A stretch of DNA of 64,000 bases from Leptolyngbyaceae cyanobacterium T60_A2020_046 (GCA_015272155.1 JACYME010000001.1:1-64000); one strand, 5' to 3'. Shown: positions 51,004 through 61,091, counted from the stretch's first letter. Notes: generated by a model from the letters alone, not told the origin. A program made the numbers and translations.

Positions 51004-52296
51004 ATGACCAGAATCCTTCACTCGTGGAAACGTCTTGGCCTGTTTGCCCTAGTGGGTTTGCTGCTGAGCTGGCTAATTAGCTGCGGAGCCCCCAACACCA
51101 GCAGCGATGCAGGCGATGGCGTGCAAGAGGTCGAGTTTTGGACGATGCAGCTCCAGCCCGACTTCACTGACTACTTCAATACCTTGATTGTGGAGTTTGA
51201 GGCTGAGAACCCAGATATTAAGGTGCGCTGGGTGGATGTGCCCTGGTCAGACATGCAGAGCAAAATCCTGACGGCGGTTTCTGCGGGCACGGCCCCCGAT
51301 GTAGTGAACCTCAATCCAGACTTTGCCTCGCAGCTTGCGAGCCGCAATGTGTGGATGGCGCTGGACGATCGCATTTCTGCGGAAGACAAGGCCACCTATC
51401 TCCCCAAAATTTGGAACGCCAGCACCCTCGATGGCAAAAGCTTTGGGATTCCCTGGTATTTGACGACCCGCATCACGCTCTATAATCAGTCGCTGTTTGA
51501 GCAGGCGGGAGTGACGACGCCCCCGGCGACCTACGAAGATCTCGCGATCGCGGCCCGCAAAATTAAAGACGCGACGGGCAAATACGCCTTCTTCATTTCC
51601 TTTGTGCCCGAAGACGCCGCCGATGTACTGCAATCCTTTGTGCAGATGGGCGTCTCCCTGGTGGATGAAAACGGCAACGCCGCCTTCAACACCCCAGCGG
51701 GTCAGGCCGCGTTCCAATACTGGACAGACCTCTATCAGCAAGAACTGTTGCCCCGTGAAGTGCTAACCCAGGGGCATCGCCGCGCCGTCGAGCTGTATCA
51801 AGCGGGTGAAACGGCCATCCTAGCCTCCGGGGCAGAATTCCTCAGCACCATCGAGAAAAACGCCCCAGATGTCGCTGCCGCCACCGCCAGCGCCCCCCAA
51901 ATTACGGGCGACACGGGGAAAAAGAACGTGGCGGTGATGAACCTTGTCGTGCCTCAATCGACCGATGTGCCCGATGCGGCGCTGAAGTTTGCCCTTTACG
52001 TCACCAATGACGCCAATCAGTTGAGCTTTGCGAAGGCCGCGAATGTGCTGCCCTCCACCGTTTCAGCCCTGGCAGATACCTACTTTGCCGAACCCCCTGC
52101 CGATGCCTCGCCGGTGTCTCTGGCGCGATCGGTCAGCGCAGGACAGATGCAAGACGCTGAGGTGCTCATCCCCGCAATGGAAGATGTGAAGGTGCTGCAA
52201 AAAGCCATCTACGAAAACCTGCAAGCCGCCATGCTCGGCCAAAAAACGGTGGAACAAGCCGTTGCTGATGCTGCGGCAGAGTGGGACGCGCGTTAG
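51004..52296 (+). CDS. Extracellular sugar-binding lipoprotein of an ABC transporter
   Basis: 430 aa from the ATG at 51004. Lipoprotein signal MTRILHSWKRLGLFALVGLLLSWLISC with Cys near residue 27. Family 1 SBP features: VEFWTMQLQPDFTDYFNTLIVEFEAENPDIKVRWVDVPWSDMQSKILTAVSAGTAPDVVNLN, GIPWYLTTRITLYNQSLFEQAG, MNLVVPQSTDVPDAALKFALYVT. The permease at 59235-60074 is of the matching CUT1 type but 7 kb away; no ATPase is near. The gene is flanked on both sides by family 4 repeats. Confidence 0.9.
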   Translation: MTRILHSWKRLGLFALVGLLLSWLISCGAPNTSSDAGDGVQEVEFWTMQLQPDFTDYFNTLIVEFEAENPDIKVRWVDVPWSDMQSKILTAVSAGTAPDVVNLNPDFASQLASRNVWMALDDRISAEDKATYLPKIWNASTLDGKSFGIPWYLTTRITLYNQSLFEQAGVTTPPATYEDLAIAARKIKDATGKYAFFISFVPEDAADVLQSFVQMGVSLVDENGNAAFNTPAGQAAFQYWTDLYQQELLPREVLTQGHRRAVELYQAGETAILASGAEFLSTIEKNAPDVAAATASAPQITGDTGKKNVAVMNLVVPQSTDVPDAALKFALYVTNDANQLSFAKAANVLPSTVSALADTYFAEPPADASPVSLARSVSAGQMQDAEVLIPAMEDVKVLQKAIYENLQAAMLGQKTVEQAVADAAAEWDAR

Positions 52297-52304
52297 TTGT
52301 CGGG

Positions 52305-52490
52305 GGTATGGCGCAGCCTGCCTGGAGGGTGTGTGAGGGGGTGAGTGTAGGGTATGTGAGGGTGTTGGTGCAGCCTTGTCTGGAGGGCTTGGGTAGGGAG
52401 TGTGAGGGATTCTGTGGCATTCACCCATTCACCCCCATACCCATCTACCCCCATACCTATCCACTCTCGTACCCCCTTCCCGCCGAACCT
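52305..52490. repeat. Purine/pyrimidine-skewed repeat (family 4), downstream copy
   Basis: GTGTGAGGGGGTGAGTG-type purine-rich half followed by CACCCATTCACCC-type half. It shares GGGAGTGTGAGGGATTC-GTGGCAT with the copy at 50829-50953. Confidence 0.5.
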
Positions 52491-52522
52491 GTATCAAAGG
52501 TGTTCAATATTTGTAGAAAGTG

Positions 52523-52550
52523 TTGACAAACGGTCGTTTTTCGCTAGATT
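52523..52550 (+). promoter_or_regulatory. Sigma-70-type promoter for the CapA-like gene
   Basis: A perfect TTGACA (52523-52528), 16-bp spacer, then TAGATT (52545-52550). The predicted leader is about 104 nt and contains the 21-codon frame. Confidence 0.6.
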
Positions 52551-52660
52551 CGTTGCTATCTTCCTCGATGCGTGGGGTGTAAATGCGAACGTGCGAGCTG
52601 AGCGATGTCGCTGAGCGCCTGGGCAAGCAGAGGAGTTCTTTTGCGTGAGGCAGGTCTGCA

Positions 52661-54928
52661 ATGGTGAGTTCAGTTCGGCAGTCGATGGAGCGGCCTTCGA
52701 CAAAGGCGTTGGCGGCGGCGGGGCATTTTCGTGCGATCGCGTTGTGGCTGAATGAACCCCTGGTGGATCAAGGCATTTTTGTGCAGGTGCAGGCGGCGGG
52801 GGCGGGCTGTCTGCGGGTGCTGGCGGAATATGAGCGATCGCCCGACAGTGAAGCCCTGACGCGCTTTATCTGCCATCGCATCTGGCACCTCAACTCGCCA
52901 TTCATTGAAGGCGTTCACCTGTTGGCGCGACCGATTGGCAGCACCCAAACCCAATGGGAGCGGCGCATCCGTATTTTGACCCCCGTGATGCGGCAGCGTC
53001 GGGCACAGGCACAGGCCGGGTCGCCCTTGCCACCGCGCATCACCCGCCGCCCCTGCCCCAAGGCAGCCCCCCTGTCTGGGCCAAAGCTCCAAACCCTGCG
53101 CACCTTGATGCTCACGGGCTCGGCAGTGGCAGCCTTCGTCTTTGGGGCATTGGTGGAGGTGATTTTGTCGGCGGGGGAGCCCACCCTGCCGCTCCAACCT
53201 CGCCAGAAAGCGAGTCTGACGACTCCCTTTGCAGCGGAGCCCGTTGCGCCCACCGCAACGACCGTGTCCTACGATCGCGGCCCCATGACGCCCCGCCCCC
53301 ATGTGGTGAACGCAGCCCTGGAGCCCGTCGCCGTGATTGAGCACGATCGCGTGCCCCAGCCCCACGACCCGACGGTGACCCTGGTGTTTGGGGGGGATAT
53401 CACCCTTCAGGATTTGCCCTATCGCCAATACCAAGACGACGCCCAACTGCTGTCGGGGGTGTCGGCCTATCAGCAGGCGGATGTGGCGATGGTGAGCCTA
53501 GACAATACCCTCGCGATCGCTGCCACGTCCCTGGAGGAGGAATTTATCGAACGCCAGCGGCCTGAGGCAGTCAATTTACTGAAGGCGGGCGGGGTCGATA
53601 TCATCAACCTGACCAGCGAAAAGACCTTGGACTACGGCGAACAGGGGTTAGCTGAAACGCTGGAAACCCTCGACCGCAGCGGCATTTATCGCGTGGGGGC
53701 CGGGCGCAATGAGCGCGAGGCCCGCCGCCCCGAAGTGCTGGATGTCAAAGGTCAGCGCATTGCCTACCTGAGCTACAACCAGCGCGATATGCGCCGGGCT
53801 GCGGGGGATGTGGGCGGGGTCAATGCGCTAGACAAACAGCGCTTGATTGAGGATATTCGTGCCATTCGCGATGAAGTGGATTGGCTAGTGGTGAACTTCC
53901 GCTGGCAAGAGGATGTGCCCGATCGCGCGGCAGACTGGCAGACTAACCTGGCTCGGCTGGCGGTTGACCAAGGGGCAGACCTCGTGGTGGGTTATCATCC
54001 ACACCAACTGCAAGGGGCTGAAATTTACAAGGGCCGCGCGATCGCCTATTCCTTGGGCGATTTTGTCTTTGGCGATGCCCGCGCTGAGCAATACAGCGAA
54101 GCCTCGGCGGTGCTCAAGGTGTCCCTGCGCGATCGCCAGATGAAGGTGGAGATGCTGCCCGTCAAGGTGGAAAACAGCCAGCCCCAACAGGTCGAAGGCG
54201 CTGCTGCTGAGGCAATTTTGAACAAAATTCGGGACGCTTCCCAAACCTTTGAAACCCCGATGGAGCCCAGCGTCGTCTTGGATGCGCGCCCTGCGGCTCC
54301 AGCGCCAAGCGCCACCCCGGGGCAAAACTCGGATCCCAATGCGCCGATGGTGGAGTTCGACACACCCTTTGAGTCACAACCCTTTGAGTCACAACCCTTT
54401 GAGTCACAACCCTTGGACGCCGAGACGGTGGAGCCTGACCCGAAACTCCCCTCGGCCAGCCCCAGCGACGACTTTAGCGATCCGGGGTGGTCGGCCCCGG
54501 GCGATCTGAATCTCGAACCCATTCCCGATGGCTTGCTGGATGAGTGGGGGCCAAAGACGCAGCCCAACGAAGGCACCTTTACCCCCGTGCCCGAGCAGCC
54601 CACCGCGCCGACTGCGCCCACGGCGGGGCCGCGCCCGACTCCGGCCACCTCTGCCTTGCCGACGGTGGTGGATGGTTCCCTGGAGGCTGAGCCCAGCCGT
54701 TCACCCGCAACTGGCGCGATCGGCCCCTACAGCGAACCGCTGATTGGTCCCCTGAGTGCCGTGCCCAGCCCCCCTGCGCCAGACGCGGTGGCGGAGGCTA
54801 AGGCGCGCCTAGGTTTGCCCGAAACGCGGGTGCTGAAGCCTCTGGCAGAAGAGGCGGAGGAGACAACACAAAAGCTGACTGCGATCGCTCCTGCCGACCT
54901 GTTGCCTGCTTCTGAGACTGGTAATTAG
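52661..54928 (+). CDS. CapA-like metallophosphatase-fold membrane protein
   Basis: 755 aa. A cytoplasmic N-terminal region (1-140) contains helical sequence; one span (LMLTGSAVAAFVFGALVEVILS) follows. The PGA_cap domain (about 225-500) has VTLVFGGDITLQDLPY, VDIINLTSEKTLDYGEQGLAETLETLDRSGIYRVGAGR, VDWLVVNFRWQED, ADLVVGYHPHQLQGAEIYKGRAIAYSLGDFVFGD. CapA proteins take part in capsule or poly-gamma-glutamate export. The C-terminal 250 residues are Pro/Ala/Ser-rich and disordered, with FESQP repeated three times. The usual GD-x-N metal motif is altered (SLDNTLA instead of NLE). Confidence 0.85.
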   Translation: MVSSVRQSMERPSTKALAAAGHFRAIALWLNEPLVDQGIFVQVQAAGAGCLRVLAEYERSPDSEALTRFICHRIWHLNSPFIEGVHLLARPIGSTQTQWERRIRILTPVMRQRRAQAQAGSPLPPRITRRPCPKAAPLSGPKLQTLRTLMLTGSAVAAFVFGALVEVILSAGEPTLPLQPRQKASLTTPFAAEPVAPTATTVSYDRGPMTPRPHVVNAALEPVAVIEHDRVPQPHDPTVTLVFGGDITLQDLPYRQYQDDAQLLSGVSAYQQADVAMVSLDNTLAIAATSLEEEFIERQRPEAVNLLKAGGVDIINLTSEKTLDYGEQGLAETLETLDRSGIYRVGAGRNEREARRPEVLDVKGQRIAYLSYNQRDMRRAAGDVGGVNALDKQRLIEDIRAIRDEVDWLVVNFRWQEDVPDRAADWQTNLARLAVDQGADLVVGYHPHQLQGAEIYKGRAIAYSLGDFVFGDARAEQYSEASAVLKVSLRDRQMKVEMLPVKVENSQPQQVEGAAAEAILNKIRDASQTFETPMEPSVVLDARPAAPAPSATPGQNSDPNAPMVEFDTPFESQPFESQPFESQPLDAETVEPDPKLPSASPSDDFSDPGWSAPGDLNLEPIPDGLLDEWGPKTQPNEGTFTPVPEQPTAPTAPTAGPRPTPATSALPTVVDGSLEAEPSRSPATGAIGPYSEPLIGPLSAVPSPPAPDAVAEAKARLGLPETRVLKPLAEEAEETTQKLTAIAPADLLPASETGN
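54366..54410 (+). repeat. Three exact 15-bp tandem repeats in the CapA-like gene
   Basis: The unit CCTTTGAGTCACAAC occurs three times with no mismatch and encodes FESQP repeats in the disordered tail. The unit is a multiple of three, so slippage would keep the frame. Confidence 0.85.
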
Positions 54929-55122
54929 TGGACAATTCAGGGTTTTACACAAGACATGCTGGCCCGCAACGACTGTGGTAGCGTCTAGGCAATGTCGTCC
55001 TGCGGCGGCAGGGCTGGGTGTTAACCGCCGTCATGACTGTGTCGCGGGGCGATCGCGAAGTCATCGCCCGTCAGGGTCTGCGATCGCGCGGCTGCGCAGA
55101 GTCCCATACTTTCTCAATCGCG

Positions 55123-55998
55123 ATGGTGTTTTCCATTTCTGAAGAATCGGGGCAATTTTTGACCTATGTGCTGGACGATCGCGCAGCCCAGGCACGCCTT
55201 AAGGTGGTGCCCGAGCGCGGTGGCATCATCACCCACTGGCAGGTGCAAGGCCAGGACGTGCTGTACTTCGATGCCCAGCGCTTTGCTGACCCCACCCAGT
55301 CGGTGCGAGGCGGCATCCCCATCCTGTTTCCCATCTGTGGCAACCTACCCGACAACACCTACACCCTAGATGGGCAGACCTACACGCTCAAGCAGCACGG
55401 CTTTGCCCGCGACTTGCCCTGGCGCGTGATCGATCGCGCCACGACCGCTGCTGCTGCCCTCACCCTGGAACTCACCAGCACGGCGGAAACCCGTGCGGTG
55501 TACCCCTTCGACTTTTGCCTCACCTTTACCTACCAAGTGCAGGGCGATCGCCTCGTGCTGCGCCAACGCCACCAAAACCGCAGCGATCGCCCCATGCCCT
55601 TTTCCACGGGGCTGCATCCCTACTTTTGGGTGCAGGACAAACTGCAACTGAGCTTCTCGCTGCCCGCAACCCAGCAATTTGACCACATCACCCAGGCCAC
55701 GTCGGCCTTTGGGGGCGGCTTTGATGTCCACGCCGATGAGGTGGATGTGGCGCTCAGGCCGCTGAGCGCCACCCAAGCCACGGTGCATGACGCCCAGCGT
55801 CACCTGACCCTCACGATGCAGTGGAGCGCGGCCTATTCTGCCCTGGTGTTCTGGACGGTGAAGGGCAAGGACTACTACTGTCTGGAGCCGTGGAGTGCAG
55901 GCCGCAATGCAATGAATACCGGGGATCATCTCCTCTGGCTGGATCCGCAAGGTGTGTTAGATACCGAAGTCGTGTTGACGGCCAATTTTGCGGCGTGA
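55123..55998 (+). CDS. Aldose 1-epimerase family protein
   Basis: 291 aa from the ATG at 55123. Galactose-mutarotase-like fold: VPERGGIITHWQVQGQDVLYFD, GGIPILFPICGNLPDNTYTLDGQTYTLKQHGFARDLPW (first His), FSTGLHPYFWV (catalytic His), and YYCLEPWSAGRNAMNTGDHLLWL (catalytic Glu). It interconverts sugar anomers; relatives act on hexose phosphates. The ORF extends back to 55018, but the extra 35 residues are unconserved. Confidence 0.9.
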   Translation: MVFSISEESGQFLTYVLDDRAAQARLKVVPERGGIITHWQVQGQDVLYFDAQRFADPTQSVRGGIPILFPICGNLPDNTYTLDGQTYTLKQHGFARDLPWRVIDRATTAAAALTLELTSTAETRAVYPFDFCLTFTYQVQGDRLVLRQRHQNRSDRPMPFSTGLHPYFWVQDKLQLSFSLPATQQFDHITQATSAFGGGFDVHADEVDVALRPLSATQATVHDAQRHLTLTMQWSAAYSALVFWTVKGKDYYCLEPWSAGRNAMNTGDHLLWLDPQGVLDTEVVLTANFAA

Positions 55999-56320
55999 TG
56001 GCTTGTGAGGGGATCGTGCGATCGCGACGATTGACCTTAACCCAGCCCTGCGGTGAGTCATTTCGAGGGAATTCGCGTGATCGCGTCAATTTCTTGATAA
56101 TTTCCTGGGGCAGAACTGATGCAAATCCACGAAATTGCATTACGCTTTTGACCAACGCTGCTGTTGGCCCGCCCACAGCGGTGATCGGTCGAGGGATCGT
56201 CACAGCTGCAGGGGTATCAAGCGGCCCTAACCCTGGGGCATGATTGCAACGAGCGCTGGGGCTCTAGGCGAGCGATCGCGACGTTGGCTGCTTTTGTCTA
56301 CAGTGACTTTGAATCCTGAT
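55999..56320. other. Intergenic spacer without a recognisable gene
   Basis: 322 bp between two plus-strand genes. The open frame preceding the next ATG has no family features. No terminator hairpin with a U-run and no clear promoter was found. Confidence 0.4.
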
Positions 56321-56953
56321 ATGAACCCTTCCTTGAACCCTGAGTCCACCTTGTATTCGACCCTAGATGCTGAAGCGACTTCTGCGCCGGGTCCCTATTC
56401 TCCCTCGGTGCCGATCTCGGTCTATCGGGAACTGGCCAACGAACTCAAGACGACTCAGGCCACTGTCGAAGCGCTGAGCCAGCAAAATCAGCAGCTCATG
56501 CGGCAAAACAAGCTGCTGCGCAACGAAATTCAACGGTTTGTCTACGCGGCGGATCAACTGGGCCAGTTTGTGGGCGTTGCACCCACCCCTGCTGCCCCTG
56601 CCCCTGAGGCGCGGGTGCCTGCCCCTCGGCCAGAGCGTGAGCCCCAGGCCCGCCGGGCAGAGCCTCCCGAGCCCACCTATGCGGATGTGGCGATGCCCGA
56701 TAGCCTGGCCATCGTGCCCCGCGATCGCGATCATGCGCCAGAACGGCCCCGCCAGCCCCGTCCTAAATCGCCCCGGGGCAGCGGCAAACCGCGTCTCTTT
56801 ACCGAACAGCGCGAAGAGGCGCGGCCCTACGGACAGCTTTCTCCGCGATCGCCCGACTTGGGCAACCTCTGGCTGGCCACCACGATTTTGTTGGTTGTGT
56901 TCACCGCCTTTGGGGCTGGCTTCTTGATCATGCGACCCCTGCTCAGCCGCTAA
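56321..56953 (+). CDS. Coiled-coil, Pro-rich single-span membrane protein
   Basis: 210 aa from the ATG at 56321. The order is a conserved-looking VPISVYRELANELKTTQATVEALSQQNQQLMRQNKLLRNEIQRFVYAADQLGQFV coiled coil (about 30-85), a Pro/Glu/Arg-rich linker (88-180), and one C-terminal span (LWLATTILLVVFTAFGAGFLIM) with a short basic end. This tail-anchored layout is common to a cyanobacterial family of unknown function. It precedes glnB by 300 bp. Confidence 0.75.
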   Translation: MNPSLNPESTLYSTLDAEATSAPGPYSPSVPISVYRELANELKTTQATVEALSQQNQQLMRQNKLLRNEIQRFVYAADQLGQFVGVAPTPAAPAPEARVPAPRPEREPQARRAEPPEPTYADVAMPDSLAIVPRDRDHAPERPRQPRPKSPRGSGKPRLFTEQREEARPYGQLSPRSPDLGNLWLATTILLVVFTAFGAGFLIMRPLLSR

Positions 56954-57078
56954 CGGTCGCTGCCTGTCGCGAACGGTGGGCACACCCCTGTCCACACCGC
57001 CGGACGGTTGATCCCTCCGCAACGGATAGGAAGTCGGTGGGTGCAGAGATGGGACGTTCAGGAGGTGGCAAGGGGTGA

Positions 57079-57591
<513 letters not shown>

Positions 57592-57672
57592 CCCCGTTGC
57601 GACGGTTCCAAGTCCCCTCGTTACCCCTGGTGTGCTGCCAGTGCGGAGCGGGGGTTTTGCATGGAGGCTGTG

Positions 57673-59022
57673 ATGACCCCACCCCCGACCTTTACCGACA
57701 TTCCAACCCCGATCGCGGATCAGGCGATCGCCGATCGTCTCGCCCCCTACGGACGCTTTGGCGTCCACCTTGGGCTCGATCGCATCACCACGCTCCTAGG
57801 GAGGCTGGGCAATCCCCACCAGCGGGTGCCCATCGTCCATGTGGCGGGCACCAACGGCAAAGGCTCGGTCTGTGCGTACCTGTCGTCGGTGCTGACCCAG
57901 GCGGGCTATCGGGTGGGGCGCTACACGTCGCCCCATTTGGTGAGCTGGTGTGAGCGGATTGGAATTAATGAGCAGATGATTGCGCCCGAGGCGCTGCTGG
58001 CGGCGCTGGATGCGGTGGAGGCCGCGATCGCGCCGGATACCGAAACCCCGACCCAATTTGAAATCTTTACCGCCGCCGCCTGGGTCTACTTTGCCGAACA
58101 GCAGGTGGATCTGGCGGTGATTGAGGTGGGCTTGGGTGGGCGGCTGGATGCCACCAATGTGGTGGATGCGCCCTTGGTCAGCGTGATCACCTCCCTGAGT
58201 CGCGAGCACTGGCAGCGCCTGGGGCCAACCCTGGCCGACATCGCCCGCGAAAAGGCCGGCGTCCTCAAGGCGGGGCGACCGGCGGTGGTGGGGCCGCTGC
58301 CCCCGAAGGCTGAGGCGGTGGTGGTGGCTCGGGCGACCGCCTTGGGGTGTCCGCTGCTGCGGCCTCAGGTGACGGATCTGGAGGATTTTTCGCCGTCGAT
58401 CGCGCTGCCGTTTTTGGGCGCACACCAGCATCTTAATGCTGCGATCGCTCTGGCGGCTCTCCGCAGTTTGCAGGCCCAGGGCTGGCGTATTTCCGCTGAG
58501 GCGATTGGGCAGGGGTTGGCCTCGGCTCGCTGGCCGGGACGCCTCCAGTGGCTGACCTGGCGCGATCGCGCCGATGTGTCCCATCGCCTGCTGCTGGATG
58601 GAGCCCACAACCCCGATGCTGCCCGCGCCCTGCGTGCCTATGTGGATCGCGACCTGCTGCCGACTCAGGCGACTCAGCAACAGACCAGGATTACCTGGCT
58701 CATGGGCATGTTGAGCACGAAGGATCATGCCGATATTTTTGTGGAGTTGCTGCGCCCCGGCGATCATCTGCATCTGGTGCCTGTGCCCGATCATCTGTCG
58801 GCAGACCCGCAAGACTTGGCGGCGATCGCGCGATCGGTCTGTCCTGATCTCGCCACCTGTGCCCAGCATCCCGACTTGGACTCGGGCCTTGCTGCTGCGA
58901 CCCAAGATCCACAGCGCGTCACGATCTTTTGCGGATCCCTTTATCTGCTGGGATATTTTTTTCAAACCCAGGCGGGGCGGTTGTGTTCTGAGACAACCCC
59001 CAATGCAGCCCCTACAATTTGA
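57673..59022 (+). CDS. folC: Folylpolyglutamate/dihydrofolate synthase FolC
   Basis: 449 aa. Starts at the ATG 57673 because GGAGG at 57663-57667 lies 5 nt upstream; the in-frame ATG at 57661 overlaps that site. P-loop HVAGTNGKGSVCAYLSSVL; YTSPHLVSWCERIGIN; LAVIEVGLGGRLDATNVVDAPLVSVITSLSREHWQRLGPTLADIAREKAGVLK; LLLDGAHNPDAARALRAY. It adds glutamates to folates, and usually also makes dihydrofolate. 81 bp after glnB. Confidence 0.95.
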   Translation: MTPPPTFTDIPTPIADQAIADRLAPYGRFGVHLGLDRITTLLGRLGNPHQRVPIVHVAGTNGKGSVCAYLSSVLTQAGYRVGRYTSPHLVSWCERIGINEQMIAPEALLAALDAVEAAIAPDTETPTQFEIFTAAAWVYFAEQQVDLAVIEVGLGGRLDATNVVDAPLVSVITSLSREHWQRLGPTLADIAREKAGVLKAGRPAVVGPLPPKAEAVVVARATALGCPLLRPQVTDLEDFSPSIALPFLGAHQHLNAAIALAALRSLQAQGWRISAEAIGQGLASARWPGRLQWLTWRDRADVSHRLLLDGAHNPDAARALRAYVDRDLLPTQATQQQTRITWLMGMLSTKDHADIFVELLRPGDHLHLVPVPDHLSADPQDLAAIARSVCPDLATCAQHPDLDSGLAAATQDPQRVTIFCGSLYLLGYFFQTQAGRLCSETTPNAAPTI

Positions 59023-59234
59023 GTGGTTCGTTGGTCGCAGCAGCTGAGTGGCTGGTTTGGGTGGCTGGTTTGAGTGGCTCGGCGATCGCGATCGCGCCTT
59101 TCCCCAGCGAAGCCAGACCGAAAATTTCCCGCCCTGTTTCGGTCGATTGAATGCAAAAGCCAGCGGTTGATCGGCATATCGATCACGCACCTGTTCTCTC
59201 GGGCAAGGATTTGGTCAGTACCTAGCAAGGTGTG

Positions 59235-60074
59235 ATGATGCCCCAGCTCAGCCCCACAACTCGCCTGCCTCGCCTATGGACGGTGCTGAACCTGCTGTTG
59301 CTGGTCGTGGGGGCTGCGATTGTGCTGTGGCCGTTGGCAGTTGTCGCCATCACGTCCTTTCATCCGCCGGGGGCGATCGCTGGCAGCGAGGCTGCTCAGG
59401 TGTGGACCCTGGCCAGCTATCGCGACGCCTGGCAGCGCGGTAATTTTGTGCGGGCCTTTGCAAATTCTACTTTGGTCGCGATCGCCGTCACGGCGCTGCA
59501 AATCCTGACCTCTGCCCTAGCAGGCTACGCCCTGGCTCGGTTCCGATTCCGGGGTAGGCAAGCGATTTTGCTGGCGGTGCTCACGGCGCTGATCATCCCC
59601 TTTCAGCTTGTGGTGGTGCCCGTGTTCCTGGTGCTGAAGTGGGGGCACCTGATCAACACTTACGCCGCGCTGATTTTGCCCACGGCGGCGAATGGATACG
59701 GCATCTTCCTCATGCGTCAGTATTTCACCACCATTCCCATCGAGCTGGAGGAAGCGGCGGCGCTGGATGGTGCCACCCGCTGGCACATTCTCTGGCAGGT
59801 GATGCTACCCCTGGCACGCCCCGCGATCGTCACGCTCTTCCTCTTCACCTTCATCGGCGAGTGGAATGACCTGTTTAAGCCGCTGATTTTTACCACCCGG
59901 CCCGAACTTCGCACGGTGCAGTTGGCGCTGATGTCCTTTCAGGATCAATTTTCCAATGACTGGCCGTTGCTGATGGCGGCGGTTGTGATTGCCACGGTGC
60001 CCATTGTGCTGCTGTTTTTGGTGGGGCAGCGCCAGTTTATTGAGGGCATTGCGACTACGGGGGTGAAAAATTAA
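59235..60074 (+). CDS. Carbohydrate ABC transporter permease (MalG/CUT1 type)
   Basis: 279 aa, six spans. The N-terminal span LLLLVVGAAIVLWPLAVVAITSFHPPG and the EAA loop IELEEAAALDGATRWHILWQVMLPLARPAIVTLFLFTFIGEWNDLFKPLIFT identify the second permease of a sugar importer. Downstream of AAGG; ATGs at 59235 and 59238 are both possible. The partner permease is not in the window; the binding protein could be the one at 51004-52296. Confidence 0.92.
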   Translation: MMPQLSPTTRLPRLWTVLNLLLLVVGAAIVLWPLAVVAITSFHPPGAIAGSEAAQVWTLASYRDAWQRGNFVRAFANSTLVAIAVTALQILTSALAGYALARFRFRGRQAILLAVLTALIIPFQLVVVPVFLVLKWGHLINTYAALILPTAANGYGIFLMRQYFTTIPIELEEAAALDGATRWHILWQVMLPLARPAIVTLFLFTFIGEWNDLFKPLIFTTRPELRTVQLALMSFQDQFSNDWPLLMAAVVIATVPIVLLFLVGQRQFIEGIATTGVKN

Positions 60075-60215
60075 TGCCCAAACCTGTCGGGATCGGCATG
60101 CATTCCGGTGGGGGGATGAGTTGCCGGGATTGAGGCAACGGCGTCATACGCTGTGCGAACGGAAATCTAGAAGGGGCGCGATCGCGCCGCGCCCCTTCTG
60201 AAACGCCTCTGCCCC

Positions 60216-61091
60216 TCAGCCGCGACTGCGGAGGTAGGGCAAGGGTTTTTGGGTAAAGCCCCACACTGACCGCACGTAGCGCACCAAAAACGGCGTTGCT
60301 ACGGCCAGCAGCACGAGCCCCATCCACCAATTGTTCTGGAAACTTTCGAGGGTGGGCTGGGCATCAGGGCTGAGGAGGGCGGTGGTGCGTTCCATGCCAG
60401 CGGCGATCGCGTTGTTTAGGGCATGAATGGCGATCGCGAGCCCTAGGCTGCGCGTTTGTAAATACACCAGCGCCATAAACAGCCCAAACACTGACAGGCC
60501 TACAAAATTGGCATGGAGGATGCCAAAAATAACCGACGACAGGATGACCGCAGCGGGCATTCCCCATCGCACCGCCAACCGCTGGAGCAACACCCCCCGA
60601 AAGAGAAACTCCTCCAAAATCGGAGCCCCAACCACCAGCACCACCAGCATCATAGCGTTGTACAGCCCTGGCAGGGCGGTGTCTTCGGCGCTGAGAAACA
60701 AGCTTTGGTTGAGCAGCCCTTCCACCGCGTCAGGGCTCACCCAGGAAAACAGCCCATAGGTGAACTGAAATGCGCCGATGGAAAACACGAACACCGTAAT
60801 CCAGACCCCCAGCATGGCGCGCCAAGGCACTGGGCTTGGCCACGGCCCCCACAACGCCTGGAAATCAACCTCCCAGTAGCGGTAGCGCCACAGCATCCAG
60901 ACGCTGCCGCCGCCAAACAGCCAGAGGTAGATGAAGGGCGTCAGGATGGGATCCGTTGGCGGAAAGGGGAGCCAGCTTTCGGTTTCGGCGATCGCGATCA
61001 ACAGCACCGCACTGAACCATAACAGCGCCAAAATGCCAATCAGCGATCGCAGTTGGGGGCGAGCAAAGGGCATTTCACTAGGTGTTGCCAT
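60216..61091 (-). CDS. CPBP family intramembrane metalloprotease
   Basis: 291 aa with about eight spans. All three motifs are intact: EEFLFRG, FGILHANF and HALNNA, the glutamate and histidine ligands of the CAAX-protease/bacteriocin-processing family. Substrate unknown. The gene overlaps the end of the SDR gene by 14 nt if it starts at 61091; starting at the ATG 61073 removes the overlap. Either way the two are probably cotranscribed. Confidence 0.9.
   Translation of the reverse strand: MATPSEMPFARPQLRSLIGILALLWFSAVLLIAIAETESWLPFPPTDPILTPFIYLWLFGGGSVWMLWRYRYWEVDFQALWGPWPSPVPWRAMLGVWITVFVFSIGAFQFTYGLFSWVSPDAVEGLLNQSLFLSAEDTALPGLYNAMMLVVLVVGAPILEEFLFRGVLLQRLAVRWGMPAAVILSSVIFGILHANFVGLSVFGLFMALVYLQTRSLGLAIAIHALNNAIAAGMERTTALLSPDAQPTLESFQNNWWMGLVLLAVATPFLVRYVRSVWGFTQKPLPYLRSRG

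Larger units (their letters stand above)
52297..52660. other. Spacer with family 4 repeat, promoter and tiny leader frame
   Basis: 364 bp. Left: family 4 repeat. Middle: a sigma-70 promoter (52523-52550). Right: a 21-codon frame with ATG at 52583 and TGA ending 52648 that would lie in the leader of the CapA-like gene; coding status unknown. Confidence 0.45.

Noticed and set aside
57796-59190. 464-codon frame on the minus strand opposite folC
   Set aside because: Antisense of a clear FolC; Gln/Arg/His-rich composition typical of reversed GC-rich coding sequence.
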